Notes: generated from the letters alone by a model not told the origin. Positions 1-9,341 are shown, counted from the first letter of the stretch. The stretch: DNA of 53,104 nt from Peptostreptococcaceae bacterium (GCA_016650175.1 JAENWG010000007.1:1-53104), one strand, 5' to 3'. Numbers and translations: made by a program.

Positions 1-23
1 CAATTTGGAGGCTTACTAATCAC

Positions 24-1214
24 ATGAAAAAACTACTTAATTTAGAATACTCCCTAGTGCAGGGAACATATTGGATGTACTACGGAATAGCTTGCAGTTT
101 TGCTTCTGTATTTCTACTTGATAAAGATTATTCCAACTCACAAATAGGTGCAATTTTTGCTTTCGGCAGTGTCTTATCTGTTCTAATACAACCGGCCCTT
201 GCAAACTTTACGGATCACTCTAAGAAGTTCTCTTTGATAAACGTTATTGAAGGACTTGTTATAGCCATGCTTATACTAAACACAGGTCTACTATTATTAA
301 ATAAGCAGTCGCTTGTATTGACAATAGTATATGTATTTGTAATTGCATTAATAACTTCAGGTCAACCTTTTATAAATTCTCTTAATTTTTATCTGCAAAG
401 AGCAGATTGTCATATAAATTTCGGCGTAGCTAGAAGCATGGGTTCTCTTCTCTATTCTCTTATGATGGCGGCCCTCGGCTCAATTGTTTTGCACTACGGT
501 GTAATGTCTATTCCTGTGTCAGGGCAAATAGTTCTAACTTTAATGCTAGTATTTATAGTAGCAACTCATATAAGATTCAGAAAAGAAAAAGACAAATTAT
601 TAGTAATAGAAGAACAAGAAGAACATATCAAACCTATAGCTTTGGATGAATTTATTAATAGGAATAAGTATTTCTTTATTATGAGTTTCGGAATCATAGG
701 TCTATATTTCGGAAATGCTGTGCTAAATATTTTTATGATGCAAATAGTTGATAATGTAAATGGTAACAGCGCTGATATGGGTAGAATACTCTCTCTTATG
801 GCTGCTCTTGAAATACCTACTATGGTATTGTTTGAAAAAATACATAAGAAATTTACTTATACAACGCTTATTATAGTGGCTTCATTTGGCTTTACTATAA
901 AGGTAGCACTTTGCTATCTTGCAACTTCTGTATTTTTGATATTCATCGCTCAATTTACTCAGCTTTTTGCTTTTGCGTTATTTTTACCGGCTATGGTTCA
1001 CTTTATCGATGATGTAATGGATAAAAGAGAAGCTGTCAGGGGGCAAGCTTTATTTATTGTTATGACTACTATAGGCTCAGTATTATCAAGCATATTCGGT
1101 GGTATGATTTTAGATGTTGGGGGTGCTACTACTTTGCTATTGGTTGCCACAATCTTTTCTATTATCGGAACACTTATAATTACTATCTACATAAATAAAA
1201 TAACTGCTAATTAG
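24..1214 (+). CDS. MFS family transporter (LacY/nucleoside-symporter-like)
   Basis: This 396-residue protein is almost entirely hydrophobic, with about 12 predicted membrane segments and a charged central loop near residues 185-210 (RFRKEKDKLLVIEEQEEH), the usual divide between the two six-helix halves of a major facilitator. The N-terminal half resembles the MFS_1-like/LacY-type group. The substrate cannot be told from sequence. A GGAG Shine-Dalgarno at about 6-9 precedes the ATG. It is the only plus-strand gene in the first 6 kb and converges on rlmN; the two genes share a palindromic terminator. Its promoter would lie before the window. Membrane transport is well supported, specificity is not. 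Confidence 0.8.
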   Translation: MKKLLNLEYSLVQGTYWMYYGIACSFASVFLLDKDYSNSQIGAIFAFGSVLSVLIQPALANFTDHSKKFSLINVIEGLVIAMLILNTGLLLLNKQSLVLTIVYVFVIALITSGQPFINSLNFYLQRADCHINFGVARSMGSLLYSLMMAALGSIVLHYGVMSIPVSGQIVLTLMLVFIVATHIRFRKEKDKLLVIEEQEEHIKPIALDEFINRNKYFFIMSFGIIGLYFGNAVLNIFMMQIVDNVNGNSADMGRILSLMAALEIPTMVLFEKIHKKFTYTTLIIVASFGFTIKVALCYLATSVFLIFIAQFTQLFAFALFLPAMVHFIDDVMDKREAVRGQALFIVMTTIGSVLSSIFGGMILDVGGATTLLLVATIFSIIGTLIITIYINKITAN

Positions 1215-1222
1215 CAGTTATT
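1199..1222. terminator. Bidirectional terminator between MFS gene and rlmN
   Basis: A perfect 24-bp palindrome (half-site AATAACTGCTAA) is followed by a T-run at 1221-1227 on the plus strand and an A-rich stretch on the other side. It contains the stop codons of both converging genes (TAG at 1212-1214, TAA of rlmN at 1218-1220). Confidence 0.8.
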
Positions 1223-2237
1223 TTTTTAATCTAAGTTGTCCGCAAGCGGCATCTATTTCATTGCCTAGTTCTCGCCTTACAGTTGTTTGGATTCCTCGCT
1301 TTTCAAGCTCTCTTAAAAATGCATTTGTATTGTCTCTACGGCTTTTTTTAAGACCTGTTTCTAATACAGGATTAAGCGGAATAAGATTCACATGGCATAA
1401 TAAACCATCTAAAAGTTTTGCTAAAGCTTTAGCATCTTCAATTCTATCATTTTTACCATCTACCAAAGTATACTCAAATGTTATTCTTCTGTGTGTTTTA
1501 TTTACATATCTTTCACATGCTATTAGTAGTTCTTTTATCGGATATTTGTCATTTATCGGCATTATTTCTCTTCTAACAGCATCGCTAGATGCATGAAGTG
1601 AAATCGCCAAATTTACTTGAGGAAAATCATTTGCAAATTTATATATCATAGGAATTATACCGCACGTAGAAACTGTTATATTTCTCATACCTATATTCAA
1701 ACCATCTTTATCATTTACTAATGTCAAAAAATTGTATAGGTTTTCATAGTTATCAAAAGGCTCGCCTATTCCCATAACTACTACATGATTGATTTTTTCT
1801 CCGCTTTCTTTTTCAGCAGCAATAATCTGACCTACAATTTCTCCTTGTGTAAGATTTCTTGTAAGACCGTTTAAAGTTGAAGCACAGAACTTACATCCCA
1901 TTTTGCATCCAGCTTGAGATGACACACATATAGTATTACCATATTTATATTTCATGAACACAGCTTCTATACAATTCCCATCACTAAGTTCAAGCAAATA
2001 CTTTCTTGTACCGTCTAATTTTGCAACCTGAACTTCAATTGCTTTAGGAAGTTCTATTGTGAAATGTTCATTTAGTTTTTCAACTAAACCTTTAGGAAGA
2101 TTTTTCATCTCCCCAAAGTTGTCTACGCCTTTGAGTACCCATCCATATATTTGTTTGGCTCTAAACTTTTTTTCGCCTATCCTCATTATTTCATCTTCAA
2201 ACTCAAACAGCGTATACTCTAATATATTGCTAAGCAT
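1218..2237 (-). CDS. rlmN: Dual-specificity 23S rRNA/tRNA adenine-C2 methyltransferase RlmN
   Basis: This is a radical-SAM enzyme that methylates A2503 of 23S rRNA and A37 of some tRNAs. The [4Fe-4S] motif CKMGCKFC starts at residue 111 (C111, C115, C118). The GEPFDNYENL motif and the C-terminal DAACGQLRLK, carrying the catalytic Cys near 332, are present. At 339 residues it is near the family's usual length. An AAAGGA-type ribosome site precedes the ATG. The start overlaps the end of ileS by 8 bp, so the two are translationally coupled and probably share the Ile T-box-controlled transcript. Confidence 0.95.
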   Translation of the reverse strand: MLSNILEYTLFEFEDEIMRIGEKKFRAKQIYGWVLKGVDNFGEMKNLPKGLVEKLNEHFTIELPKAIEVQVAKLDGTRKYLLELSDGNCIEAVFMKYKYGNTICVSSQAGCKMGCKFCASTLNGLTRNLTQGEIVGQIIAAEKESGEKINHVVVMGIGEPFDNYENLYNFLTLVNDKDGLNIGMRNITVSTCGIIPMIYKFANDFPQVNLAISLHASSDAVRREIMPINDKYPIKELLIACERYVNKTHRRITFEYTLVDGKNDRIEDAKALAKLLDGLLCHVNLIPLNPVLETGLKKSRRDNTNAFLRELEKRGIQTTVRRELGNEIDAACGQLRLKK

Positions 2238-5200
2238 TATTACCTATCCTTTCAACATCTAATCCTGTTTTATGACCATTTATGTCATACTGAATGATGT
2301 CTTCTTTAACTATTATATCCTTAGCTAGTGTTTCTTTCATGATGAATTCCTTATTATCTTCAATTGCTTTAGATATTACTTCATCAGCAGTAATAAAGAT
2401 ATTTATATTATCCATCATTTCAAAGTCGTATTGTTTACGAAGTTGCTGTATTTTTGAAATCACTTCTCTTACATATCCTTCTATAATTAACTCTTCTGTT
2501 AGGTTAGTATCAAGTATAGTAAAAGTGTTGTTTTCCATTGCTACTGCAAATCCTTCTTTAGCGCTAATCCTAACATCTATAAAGTCTTTCTCGATATCCA
2601 TGATATCTCCGTTTAGATCAAGCTTTAGTGCACCTTTATCTAGAATCGCTATTAACTCTTTTGCATTAGCCTTAGCTAAAAATGCTCCAAACGCTTTAAT
2701 GTTTTTACCAAGCGTAGGTCCAGCAGTCTTAAAGTTAGGCTTTACAGCAAAGTCCATGTACTGATCTAAATTGCTTTCAAATTCAACTTCTTTTACATTT
2801 AATTCTTCTAAAATTAATGGTACTAAATCACTGATTACAGCCTCATACTTACCATCAACTATAGCTTTACTAAGCGGCTGTCTTACCTTAATTCTATTCT
2901 TTTCTCTAGTACCTCTACCAAGAGTAACTAAAGCTCTAACCAAATCCATTCTTTCTTCTACTTTTTCATCAATAAGATCAAGATTTGCTTCCGGATAAAA
3001 TGCTGTATGAACAGTTTCTTTACCTGTAAGTTTAACATACATTTCATCTGCAATAAATGGTGCTATAGGCGCTATTAATTCAACGATTCCTACTAGAATT
3101 TCATATGTAGTTGCATATACAAATCTCTTGTCTTCAGTCATTTCCTCAGCGTAAAATCTTCTTCTTGCTCTTCTGATATACCAATTTGATAAATCTTCTG
3201 TTACAAAATCATTTATAGCCTTTACGGTTTTCATATGGTCATATTCATCCATGGAAATCGTAGCATCTCTTACTACTTTGTTATATTTAGAAATTATCCA
3301 TCTGTCTAATTCCGGTCTATCTTCTTTAGGTACGTTTAGCATACTAGGGTCTACATCGTCTATATTAGAATATAGTACAAAGAAGTTGTATACATTTCTA
3401 AGTGTACCAAAGAACTTACTCACTACATCTTTAAGACCTTCTTCATCAAATTTAGTAGGTGTCCATGCAGGTGATACACTCAGTAAGTACCATCTTGTAG
3501 CATCTGCTCCGTATTTATCAAAAAGTTCAAAAGGTGATACAGTATTGCCCTTTGACTTAGACATTTTCTTACCTTCTTTATCAAGTAGCAAATCATTTAC
3601 AAGTACATTTTTGTATGGTGATTTCCCCATTATAAATGTTGATATTGCCATTAATGAATAGAACCAACCTCTAGTTTGGTCAATTCCTTCGCAAATGAAA
3701 TCTGCAGGGAAAAGTTCACTTTCAAATTTTTCCTTGTTTTCAAACGGGTAGTGCCACTGTGCAAAAGGCATAGCTCCTGAGTCAAACCAACAATCCATTA
3801 CTTCAGGTATTCTGTTCATTTCTTTTCCGCAATGTGGACATTTAATATGTACATCATCTACGTATGGTCTGTGCAATTCTATGTTAATATCTATATCTTC
3901 GATTGCTTTATCCTTAAGTTCCTGTCTGCTGCCTATGCATTCCGTATGACCGCATTCGCATCTCCAGATAGGTATTGGAGTACCCCAATATCTACTTCTA
4001 GAAATTGCCCAGTCTTTAACTTCAGAAAGCCAATTTCCGAATCTCTTCTCTCCTACATAATCAGGGAACCAATTTACTGAATTATTATTAGCTACAAGCT
4101 GTTCTTTAAGCTTGCTCATCTCAATATACCAACTTGGTTTTGCATAGTATATAAGAGGTGTACTACATCTCCAACAATGAGGATAATTGTGCATTAATTT
4201 TTCTTTAGAGAAAACCTTGTCTTCAGCTACTAATGATTTTAGTATTTCTACATCAAGACCTTCTTCCATTACAAATCGACCTGCCCAAGGAGTTTCCGTA
4301 AATTCTCCTTTTTCGTTTACAGGTTGGAACACAGGTAAATCATAATTTCTTCCGGTTTGGTAATCATCTTCACCAAAAGCTGGTGCAGTATGTACTATAC
4401 CTGTTCCGTCTTCTATGGTTACATAATCTGCTAATGTAATAAAGAACGCTTTTTTATCAGTATTTATATATGGCATAAGTTGTTCATATTCTAAATACTC
4501 TAAGTCTTTGCCAAGCATTTCTTCTAACACTTGATAATTACCTTCTCCAAGTACCTTATCCGCTAATACCTTAGCAATATATACTACTTTTCCTTCTTCT
4601 TCGCCGGCAGTCATTTTAGCCTTAATATATTTTATTTTAGCTCCCACTGTAAGTGCTACATTAGATGGAAGTGTCCAAGGAGTTGTTGTCCAAGCTAAGA
4701 AATACTCATCTGCATCTTTTCTCTTAAATTTACAAGTTACTGTAAGTGTTTTAACTTCCTTATATCCTTGAGCTACCTCATGTGATGCAAGTCCAGTTCC
4801 GCATCTTGGACAAAACGGAATGATTTTATGGCCTTCATATATCATGCCTGCATCGAAAAATTCCTTTAATATCCACCAACCGGATTCAATATAGTCATTA
4901 TCCAATGTAATGTATGGGTTATCCATATCTACTAGATATCCCATTCTTTCGGTCATATCTCTCCAAAGATCTGTATATGAAAATACAGATTCCTTACACT
5001 TTTCATTAAATTCTTTAATTCCATATTTTTCTATGTCTTGCTTTCCTGACATTCCAAGTTGTTTTTCTACTTCAATTTCAACCGGAAGACCATGAGTATC
5101 CCAACCCGCCTTACGATTAACTTTAAAGCCTTTCATTGTTTTATATCTACATATTGAATCCTTAAGAGTTCTAGCCATAACATGGTGAATTCCCGGCTTA

Positions 5201-5352
5201 CCATTTGCAGTAGGCGGTCCTTCATAAAATATGTAACTTGGACTATCTTCCCTTTCGGTTACACATTTGTCCAATAAGTCTTCTTTTTTCCATTGCTCTA
5301 CTTGTTCCAATTGAAACTCAGCAATTGGTTTATCCGATAATTTCTCAAACAT
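2230..5352 (-). CDS. ileS: Isoleucyl-tRNA synthetase, type 2 (eukaryote-like)
   Basis: This class I aminoacyl-tRNA synthetase charges tRNA-Ile. The HIGH-type motif is GKPGIHHV (residues 51-58) and the KMSKS motif is at 596-600. Zinc-type Cys pairs appear at CPRC (181), CWRC (393), CECG (465) and CPHC (505). The CP1 editing domain includes WTTTPWTLPSN near 221. The 1040-residue length and absence of the C-terminal zinc finger place it in the type 2 family (C-terminal DUF5915-like region) rather than the ~920-residue common bacterial type. Type 2 IleRSs are known to tolerate mupirocin. An Ile-specific T-box precedes it; rlmN follows with overlap. Confidence 0.96.
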   Translation of the reverse strand: MFEKLSDKPIAEFQLEQVEQWKKEDLLDKCVTEREDSPSYIFYEGPPTANGKPGIHHVMARTLKDSICRYKTMKGFKVNRKAGWDTHGLPVEIEVEKQLGMSGKQDIEKYGIKEFNEKCKESVFSYTDLWRDMTERMGYLVDMDNPYITLDNDYIESGWWILKEFFDAGMIYEGHKIIPFCPRCGTGLASHEVAQGYKEVKTLTVTCKFKRKDADEYFLAWTTTPWTLPSNVALTVGAKIKYIKAKMTAGEEEGKVVYIAKVLADKVLGEGNYQVLEEMLGKDLEYLEYEQLMPYINTDKKAFFITLADYVTIEDGTGIVHTAPAFGEDDYQTGRNYDLPVFQPVNEKGEFTETPWAGRFVMEEGLDVEILKSLVAEDKVFSKEKLMHNYPHCWRCSTPLIYYAKPSWYIEMSKLKEQLVANNNSVNWFPDYVGEKRFGNWLSEVKDWAISRSRYWGTPIPIWRCECGHTECIGSRQELKDKAIEDIDINIELHRPYVDDVHIKCPHCGKEMNRIPEVMDCWFDSGAMPFAQWHYPFENKEKFESELFPADFICEGIDQTRGWFYSLMAISTFIMGKSPYKNVLVNDLLLDKEGKKMSKSKGNTVSPFELFDKYGADATRWYLLSVSPAWTPTKFDEEGLKDVVSKFFGTLRNVYNFFVLYSNIDDVDPSMLNVPKEDRPELDRWIISKYNKVVRDATISMDEYDHMKTVKAINDFVTEDLSNWYIRRARRRFYAEEMTEDKRFVYATTYEILVGIVELIAPIAPFIADEMYVKLTGKETVHTAFYPEANLDLIDEKVEERMDLVRALVTLGRGTREKNRIKVRQPLSKAIVDGKYEAVISDLVPLILEELNVKEVEFESNLDQYMDFAVKPNFKTAGPTLGKNIKAFGAFLAKANAKELIAILDKGALKLDLNGDIMDIEKDFIDVRISAKEGFAVAMENNTFTILDTNLTEELIIEGYVREVISKIQQLRKQYDFEMMDNINIFITADEVISKAIEDNKEFIMKETLAKDIIVKEDIIQYDINGHKTGLDVERIGNNA

Positions 5353-5374
5353 TCTTTTTACCTTTCTCTTTCTA

Positions 5375-5596
5375 TCAAAAAATCCCTATAGATTCTATAG
5401 GGACGATTTATTCAAACCGCGGTACCACCCCAGTTGCTACCTCAATCAAGGCGCCTCTCTTAGTGTTAAGCTCTGAAGTGATTTTCGCTTAGGGTTTCAC
5501 CAATATGCTCTCACCATATGCATATTTCTCTGTAGGGTTATTATTCCCAGTTACTGTCTTCGTCACCGCTTAAATATTAAATTGAAGTACTAAGAC
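5375..5596 (-). ncRNA. T-box riboswitch leader for ileS (Ile specifier ATC)
   Basis: Read on the minus strand, the leader holds the canonical T-box sequence GGGTGGTACCGCGG (about 5416-5430). It is followed by a terminator stem CCCTATAGA/TCTATAGGG with a T6 run just before the ileS ribosome site. A specifier-loop segment GAAAATCACTTC contains ATC, an Ile codon, and a stem I GACGAAGACAGTAA-like start is visible near 5560. Uncharged tRNA-Ile should stabilise the antiterminator, so ileS-rlmN is induced when isoleucine is scarce. Confidence 0.93.
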
Positions 5597-5625
5597 ATAT
5601 TACTATGTAATCCAATAATTGTCAA
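5597..5625 (-). promoter_or_regulatory. Sigma-A promoter of the ileS T-box transcript
   Basis: On the minus strand a -35 TTGACA (5620-5625) and a -10 TAATAT (5597-5602) are separated by exactly 17 bp. Transcription would start a few bases before the T-box stem I. Confidence 0.9.
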
Positions 5626-5687
5626 GATTTATTTATTTTGGTTATATTCAGAATGTTGTAGATTATTCTTTTTTAGGTCATTATATT

Positions 5688-6152
5688 CTACAAGTAATAA
5701 GAGTGCGTTATGTTGAAAAACAGCAAATTTATTGTTTTTGGATAATTATTTATTGAATAGATGAAATACTGTTTAAGTGATATTTTTTTGTAATCTATAC
5801 TGTCTATTAAAAAATAGCCTGCCAACAGAAAAACAAAAAAAGGAATATAGAAAAGAACAACATACCGAACAAGCCATAAAACAACTACCGAAATCACAAA
5901 CGGACAAAATTTAACAAAATTCAATTTTATTGCATGATTCTTAATTCCCAATATTAGTTGAACGTCAAATTTAAGAACAATACCCATTACAAAGAACATC
6001 ATACAATGAAATATTCTATGAAGGAGTATTGTTTCAATATCATAAGTATTAAAAGCAGGCGCTGTATAAAAGTAACATAAATAATATGAGCCATAGAGCA
6101 AAGGAAATATAATAAATACTTTTATAATAGTATTTATTGTGTTTTTACTCAT
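5688..6152 (-). CDS. Hypothetical polytopic membrane protein
   Basis: I do not recognise a family. The 154-residue product has about four hydrophobic segments (roughly residues 9-28, 48-66, 82-103, 104-118), Lys/Arg-rich termini and no catalytic motif. A good AAAGGAG ribosome site lies just before the ATG, and a promoter with a 17-bp spacer lies further upstream, so it is probably expressed. It is monocistronic, lying between the ileS leader and a plus-strand island. It could be a fragment of a larger membrane family such as an acyltransferase; nothing in the sequence decides this. Confidence 0.6.
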   Translation of the reverse strand: MSKNTINTIIKVFIIFPLLYGSYYLCYFYTAPAFNTYDIETILLHRIFHCMMFFVMGIVLKFDVQLILGIKNHAIKLNFVKFCPFVISVVVLWLVRYVVLFYIPFFVFLLAGYFLIDSIDYKKISLKQYFIYSINNYPKTINLLFFNITHSYYL

Positions 6153-6193
6153 TTTATTCTCCTTTATAAATAATTTTTACTTTTCTTCCGTTA

Positions 6194-6222
6194 ATTATAA
6201 ATCTCTTTTTAGCTATTAGCAA
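6194..6222 (-). promoter_or_regulatory. Candidate promoter for the membrane protein at 5688-6152
   Basis: On the minus strand, TTGCTA (6217-6222), a 17-bp spacer and TATAAT (6194-6199). The -35 lies in an imperfect inverted repeat at about 6214-6240. The rest of the 6153-6423 gap shows no gene. Confidence 0.55.
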
Positions 6223-6361
6223 CTTAAGCTGCTAGCTAAGCCTCCTTATCCTTCCCTATTAATCCACAACATTTTGAAGCTCCATATAGCTATCATAATA
6301 TTTAAACTTCATATTTGTCCACTACAATTTGCGGATAATCTTTATTTTCTTCATAATACAC

Positions 6362-6390
6362 TTGCTAATCTAACCCTAATTAGTTAAAAT
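6362..6390 (+). promoter_or_regulatory. Candidate promoter for the 6424-7227 gene pair
   Basis: TTGCTA (6362-6367), a 17-bp spacer and TAAAAT (6385-6390), ending about 33 bp before the first start codon. Confidence 0.5.
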
Positions 6391-6423
6391 ATACATAGAA
6401 CTAACAAAGAAGGAGTTGATTAT

Positions 6424-6624
6424 ATGCCACTAGCTATAATTGGATTTATTTTTTTAATAGGAATATTTGTTTACTATCTAATAAGCACTTCTTCAGGAAA
6501 AACGAATGCTAAAACTCCGGATAAAGAAGAAGTAGTAAATAGTATGCGCAAGGACAAGGATAACATTATCCTATTCCCTACCGATGTTGAAAAAGCTAAA
6601 AAGAAAAGAAATATAGGAAAATAG
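6424..6624 (+). CDS. Small single-pass membrane protein, function unknown
   Basis: This 66-residue protein has one N-terminal transmembrane segment (about residues 3-20, IIGFIFLIGIFVYYLI) followed by a charged, Lys-rich cytoplasmic tail ending in KKKRNIGK. An AGAAGGAG ribosome site sits before the ATG. No family is recognised. It stands 42 bp before an HdeD-type membrane gene on the same strand and is probably cotranscribed with it. The strong ribosome site and the promoter support it being a real gene despite its size. Confidence 0.65.
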   Translation: MPLAIIGFIFLIGIFVYYLISTSSGKTNAKTPDKEEVVNSMRKDKDNIILFPTDVEKAKKKRNIGK

Positions 6625-6666
6625 AAACCGGTATTCATAAATGCTGTTTTCTTTATGGAGATTATT

Positions 6667-7227
6667 ATGGAGATATTTAAAAGTTTAAGATTATCTGCGA
6701 TCATGTCATCAGTAATTATGTTAATACTAGGCTTTGCTCTTACTACAAATCCCGAAATGTCTATTAAAATGATATGTTACGGCTGTTCAGCTGCATTCAT
6801 AGCTTTTGGTATCACTAATTTATTTGGATATTTCATTAAGAAAAGCGCCAATCCTAAAGGTGCTATATTTAATCTAGTTGTTTGTATATTTACTGTGCTT
6901 CTAGGCCTCTTTATCTTCATAAGGCCAGTAGCAGTATCTTCAATAATTCCAATTATTTTAGGGCTTACTCTTGTTGTTGACGGAGCGCTTCTATTTATTA
7001 TGGGATTCACATTTAGAAAAGAGCTTCCTAAAAAAGGACTTATTGCTATTTTGATAGGACTTGGTATTGTTGTATTTGGAGCAATTATAGTTCTCTATCC
7101 TTTTGAATCGGAAGTAATTCTCATTACCTTTATCGGTATAAGTTTAATAGTCGCTGGGCTCTCTAATCTGATACATCAATTTATCGTAGAACACAAATTA
7201 AAAAAGCTTGAAAAAGAAAGCATTTAA
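6667..7227 (+). CDS. HdeD/DUF308 family membrane protein
   Basis: The 186-residue product has six hydrophobic helices in three repeated pairs with short loops, and the spaced G-rich motifs (LGFALTTNP, LGLFIFIRP, FGAIIVLYP) typical of the HdeD/DUF308 repeat, in which helix pairs end in a Pro. In enterobacteria HdeD is linked to acid stress; the role in Clostridia is unknown. I choose the ATG at 6667 because GGAG at 6657-6660 stands 6 bp before it; an in-frame ATG at 6655 has no ribosome site. A strong terminator follows. Confidence 0.8.
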   Translation: MEIFKSLRLSAIMSSVIMLILGFALTTNPEMSIKMICYGCSAAFIAFGITNLFGYFIKKSANPKGAIFNLVVCIFTVLLGLFIFIRPVAVSSIIPIILGLTLVVDGALLFIMGFTFRKELPKKGLIAILIGLGIVVFGAIIVLYPFESEVILITFIGISLIVAGLSNLIHQFIVEHKLKKLEKESI

Positions 7228-7236
7228 CTATAAATA

Positions 7237-7266
7237 AAAAATACACATCCGAGGATGTGTATTTTT
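7237..7266. terminator. Bidirectional terminator, hdeD-like / CofE-like genes
   Basis: A 14-bp stem (AAAAATACACATCC with GGATGTGTATTTTT) with a 2-base loop has A and T runs on both sides, so it works for both converging genes. Confidence 0.85.
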
Positions 7267-7272
7267 ATTGCT

Positions 7273-8463
7273 TTAATTAGTAAAGTTATCAAAGTATCCT
7301 TGAACAAGTACCACTGGTGTACCTTTATCTCCAGAACCACTAGTAAGATCACAAAGGGATCCAATAAGATCTGTAAGCTGACGAGGAGTTGTTCCTTGAG
7401 AGGCCATCTTTCCTACTAAATTGTTGTCTTTTTCTTTTATACTTCTAGAAATAGCATCCTTTAGTTCTTCTCCATTCAATTCTTTAAAATCATTATCAGC
7501 TAAGTATTTTAGTTTTAATTCATTAGGTGTACCAATTAAACCTTGTGTATAACCAGGAGATACTACAGGATCTGCTAATTCCCAAATTTTACCTTGAGGG
7601 TCTTTAAACGCACCATCTCCGTATACCATAACTTCAATATCCTTGCCCGTAATTTCCTTAAAATTCTTTTGAACTTTTTTTACTAGCTCATCACAATTTT
7701 CTGGGAATAGTTTAATTTTATCTTCTGTAGATTTATTAGAACCAAGAAGTCCATATTTACTATTATATCCACTTCCGTTAACACTTTCTGTAAGAATATC
7801 ATCCATACCCATTACAGGTTTAGCACCAGCTTCTTTCAAAATTCTTTTAGTTCTAGTTCTAGTATGTATATCGCAGTTTAGAACTTTATCAGTATAATCT
7901 AATATTGTTTTCGCTTGATTAGAAAATACCACTTCTACTTCTGCTCCTGCTTCTTTAATAATATCGCTGTAATATGCTACATAATCTACGCCTGTAAACT
8001 CATGGTTACTTTCTCCAAAAAGTTCTCTGTACTTTTCCAATGTCAAAACATCGCTATAAGGATTTACTCCCGCCTTATCCATAGCATCCCAAGTGATAAG
8101 TGCATTACCCACTTCATCGCTAGGATAGTTAAGCATCAGAACTATCTTCTTAGCGCCCATTGCCATTCCCTTTAAACATATAGCAAATCTGTTACGAGAC
8201 AATATAGGAAATATTATACCTATAGTTTCTCCTCCTAATTTTTGTTTAACATCTTCTGCTATTGCTGAGATAGGAGCATAATTACCTTGTGATCTTGCTA
8301 CAACAGATTCAGTAATGCTGACTACATCTTTATCTCTTATTTTAAAGCCTTCATATTCTGCGGCTTCTAAAACACTGTCAGTAACTATTTTAGCTAAATC
8401 ATCACCTTCTCTTATGATAGGACAACGTATACCTCTTGAGACCGTACCAACTCTTCTCTCCAT
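7273..8463 (-). CDS. Coenzyme F420-0:L-glutamate ligase-like protein (CofE family)
   Basis: The 396-residue protein begins with the family's characteristic N-terminus (GTVSRGIRCPIIREGDDL) and matches the F420_ligase/CofE fold, which adds glutamate through an amide bond to F420-0 in archaea and actinobacteria. Clostridia generally do not make F420, so the true substrate here is uncertain. Later motifs include VYGDGAFKDPQGKIWELADP and a Gly/Ser-rich TSGSGDKGTP tail. The ATG at 8463 is preferred: AAAGGA lies 8 bp upstream, while the ATG at 8472 overlaps that ribosome site. It is monocistronic with its own promoter. Confidence 0.75.
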   Translation of the reverse strand: MERRVGTVSRGIRCPIIREGDDLAKIVTDSVLEAAEYEGFKIRDKDVVSITESVVARSQGNYAPISAIAEDVKQKLGGETIGIIFPILSRNRFAICLKGMAMGAKKIVLMLNYPSDEVGNALITWDAMDKAGVNPYSDVLTLEKYRELFGESNHEFTGVDYVAYYSDIIKEAGAEVEVVFSNQAKTILDYTDKVLNCDIHTRTRTKRILKEAGAKPVMGMDDILTESVNGSGYNSKYGLLGSNKSTEDKIKLFPENCDELVKKVQKNFKEITGKDIEVMVYGDGAFKDPQGKIWELADPVVSPGYTQGLIGTPNELKLKYLADNDFKELNGEELKDAISRSIKEKDNNLVGKMASQGTTPRQLTDLIGSLCDLTSGSGDKGTPVVLVQGYFDNFTN

Positions 8464-8516
8464 ATTTAACATCCTTTCAGCTAAATGTCGCTTTTAGTTA
8501 ATAAAAAATCTAGTTA

Positions 8517-8545
8517 ATTATACTATACTTGTCTATTTTGTACAA
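8517..8545 (-). promoter_or_regulatory. Promoter of the CofE-like gene
   Basis: On the minus strand, TTGTAC (8540-8545), a 17-bp spacer and TATAAT (8517-8522). Confidence 0.7.
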
Positions 8546-8576
8546 GAAATCACAACTTCTTTCTACTACGTAAATT

Positions 8577-9284
8577 TTATTTTCCATCGTACACTATTTT
8601 GCTATAGTCTTCTATGTATGTGTCTAAGTAACTATATATAGAATCAATTAGTATATCGTATTCTCCGTCTACTATTGCACTTCCTTCGATTTTTATATAA
8701 AACAGATCATATGTCTCTAAAAAAACTCCATCATCCAGTTCCCATGTATCAGCAAGAACCACTCCATTTTCGCTCTTGGCAACTGATTTATGAGTTTTAA
8801 CATTTATTGAGTTAGAAGATATTTCTGAAGTTAATACCTCATCATCCTGGCTTTTTAGTCTATCTGCTGCATTTATACCATATTCATAATAGGTATTTAG
8901 CAAATCATCATGATTTTTTAAAAACGGATTAAATAGTTTTAAGATGATCGTAATGCTAGAATAACTGTCAGCAAGTTCTAAAGGTTTTCTATATACAAAA
9001 TATATTTCAGAAATCCCATTTATATTATCATGAAATTTATATAAAAGTTCTTCTCCATCTACTGGCATTAATGTGTATCCTAAGCTTTCAACTTTTTTTA
9101 CATTAACCTCTGAAGGCAAATAGTCTTCTGAAAATTTAAAGTTATTAGGTTCTTCTTGTGGCGCATCATATTCAGTAGGAAATCTAACCTCATCTTCATT
9201 TGAAAATTCATCATCGCCAAATCCACATCCAAAAATAATTAGGCTTACAATAATGCATAACATTAACGTTATTATCTTTTTCAT
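8577..9284 (-). CDS. Putative lipoprotein, function unknown
   Basis: The 235-residue product has a short Lys-positive start, a hydrophobic stretch and a lipobox-like IIFGC with the Cys at residue 20, so it is probably lipid-anchored on the outer face of the membrane. The mature part is acidic and mixed alpha/beta, with no recognised domain. A GGGG ribosome site precedes the ATG. It lies between the pnp terminator and the CofE-like gene, and the downstream gene has its own promoter. Confidence 0.65.
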   Translation of the reverse strand: MKKIITLMLCIIVSLIIFGCGFGDDEFSNEDEVRFPTEYDAPQEEPNNFKFSEDYLPSEVNVKKVESLGYTLMPVDGEELLYKFHDNINGISEIYFVYRKPLELADSYSSITIILKLFNPFLKNHDDLLNTYYEYGINAADRLKSQDDEVLTSEISSNSINVKTHKSVAKSENGVVLADTWELDDGVFLETYDLFYIKIEGSAIVDGEYDILIDSIYSYLDTYIEDYSKIVYDGK

Positions 9285-9341
9285 AAATATTCCCCTTCCC
9301 TATTTGTACAAATATATTATAAGTATACCTTATTCTGAAAT

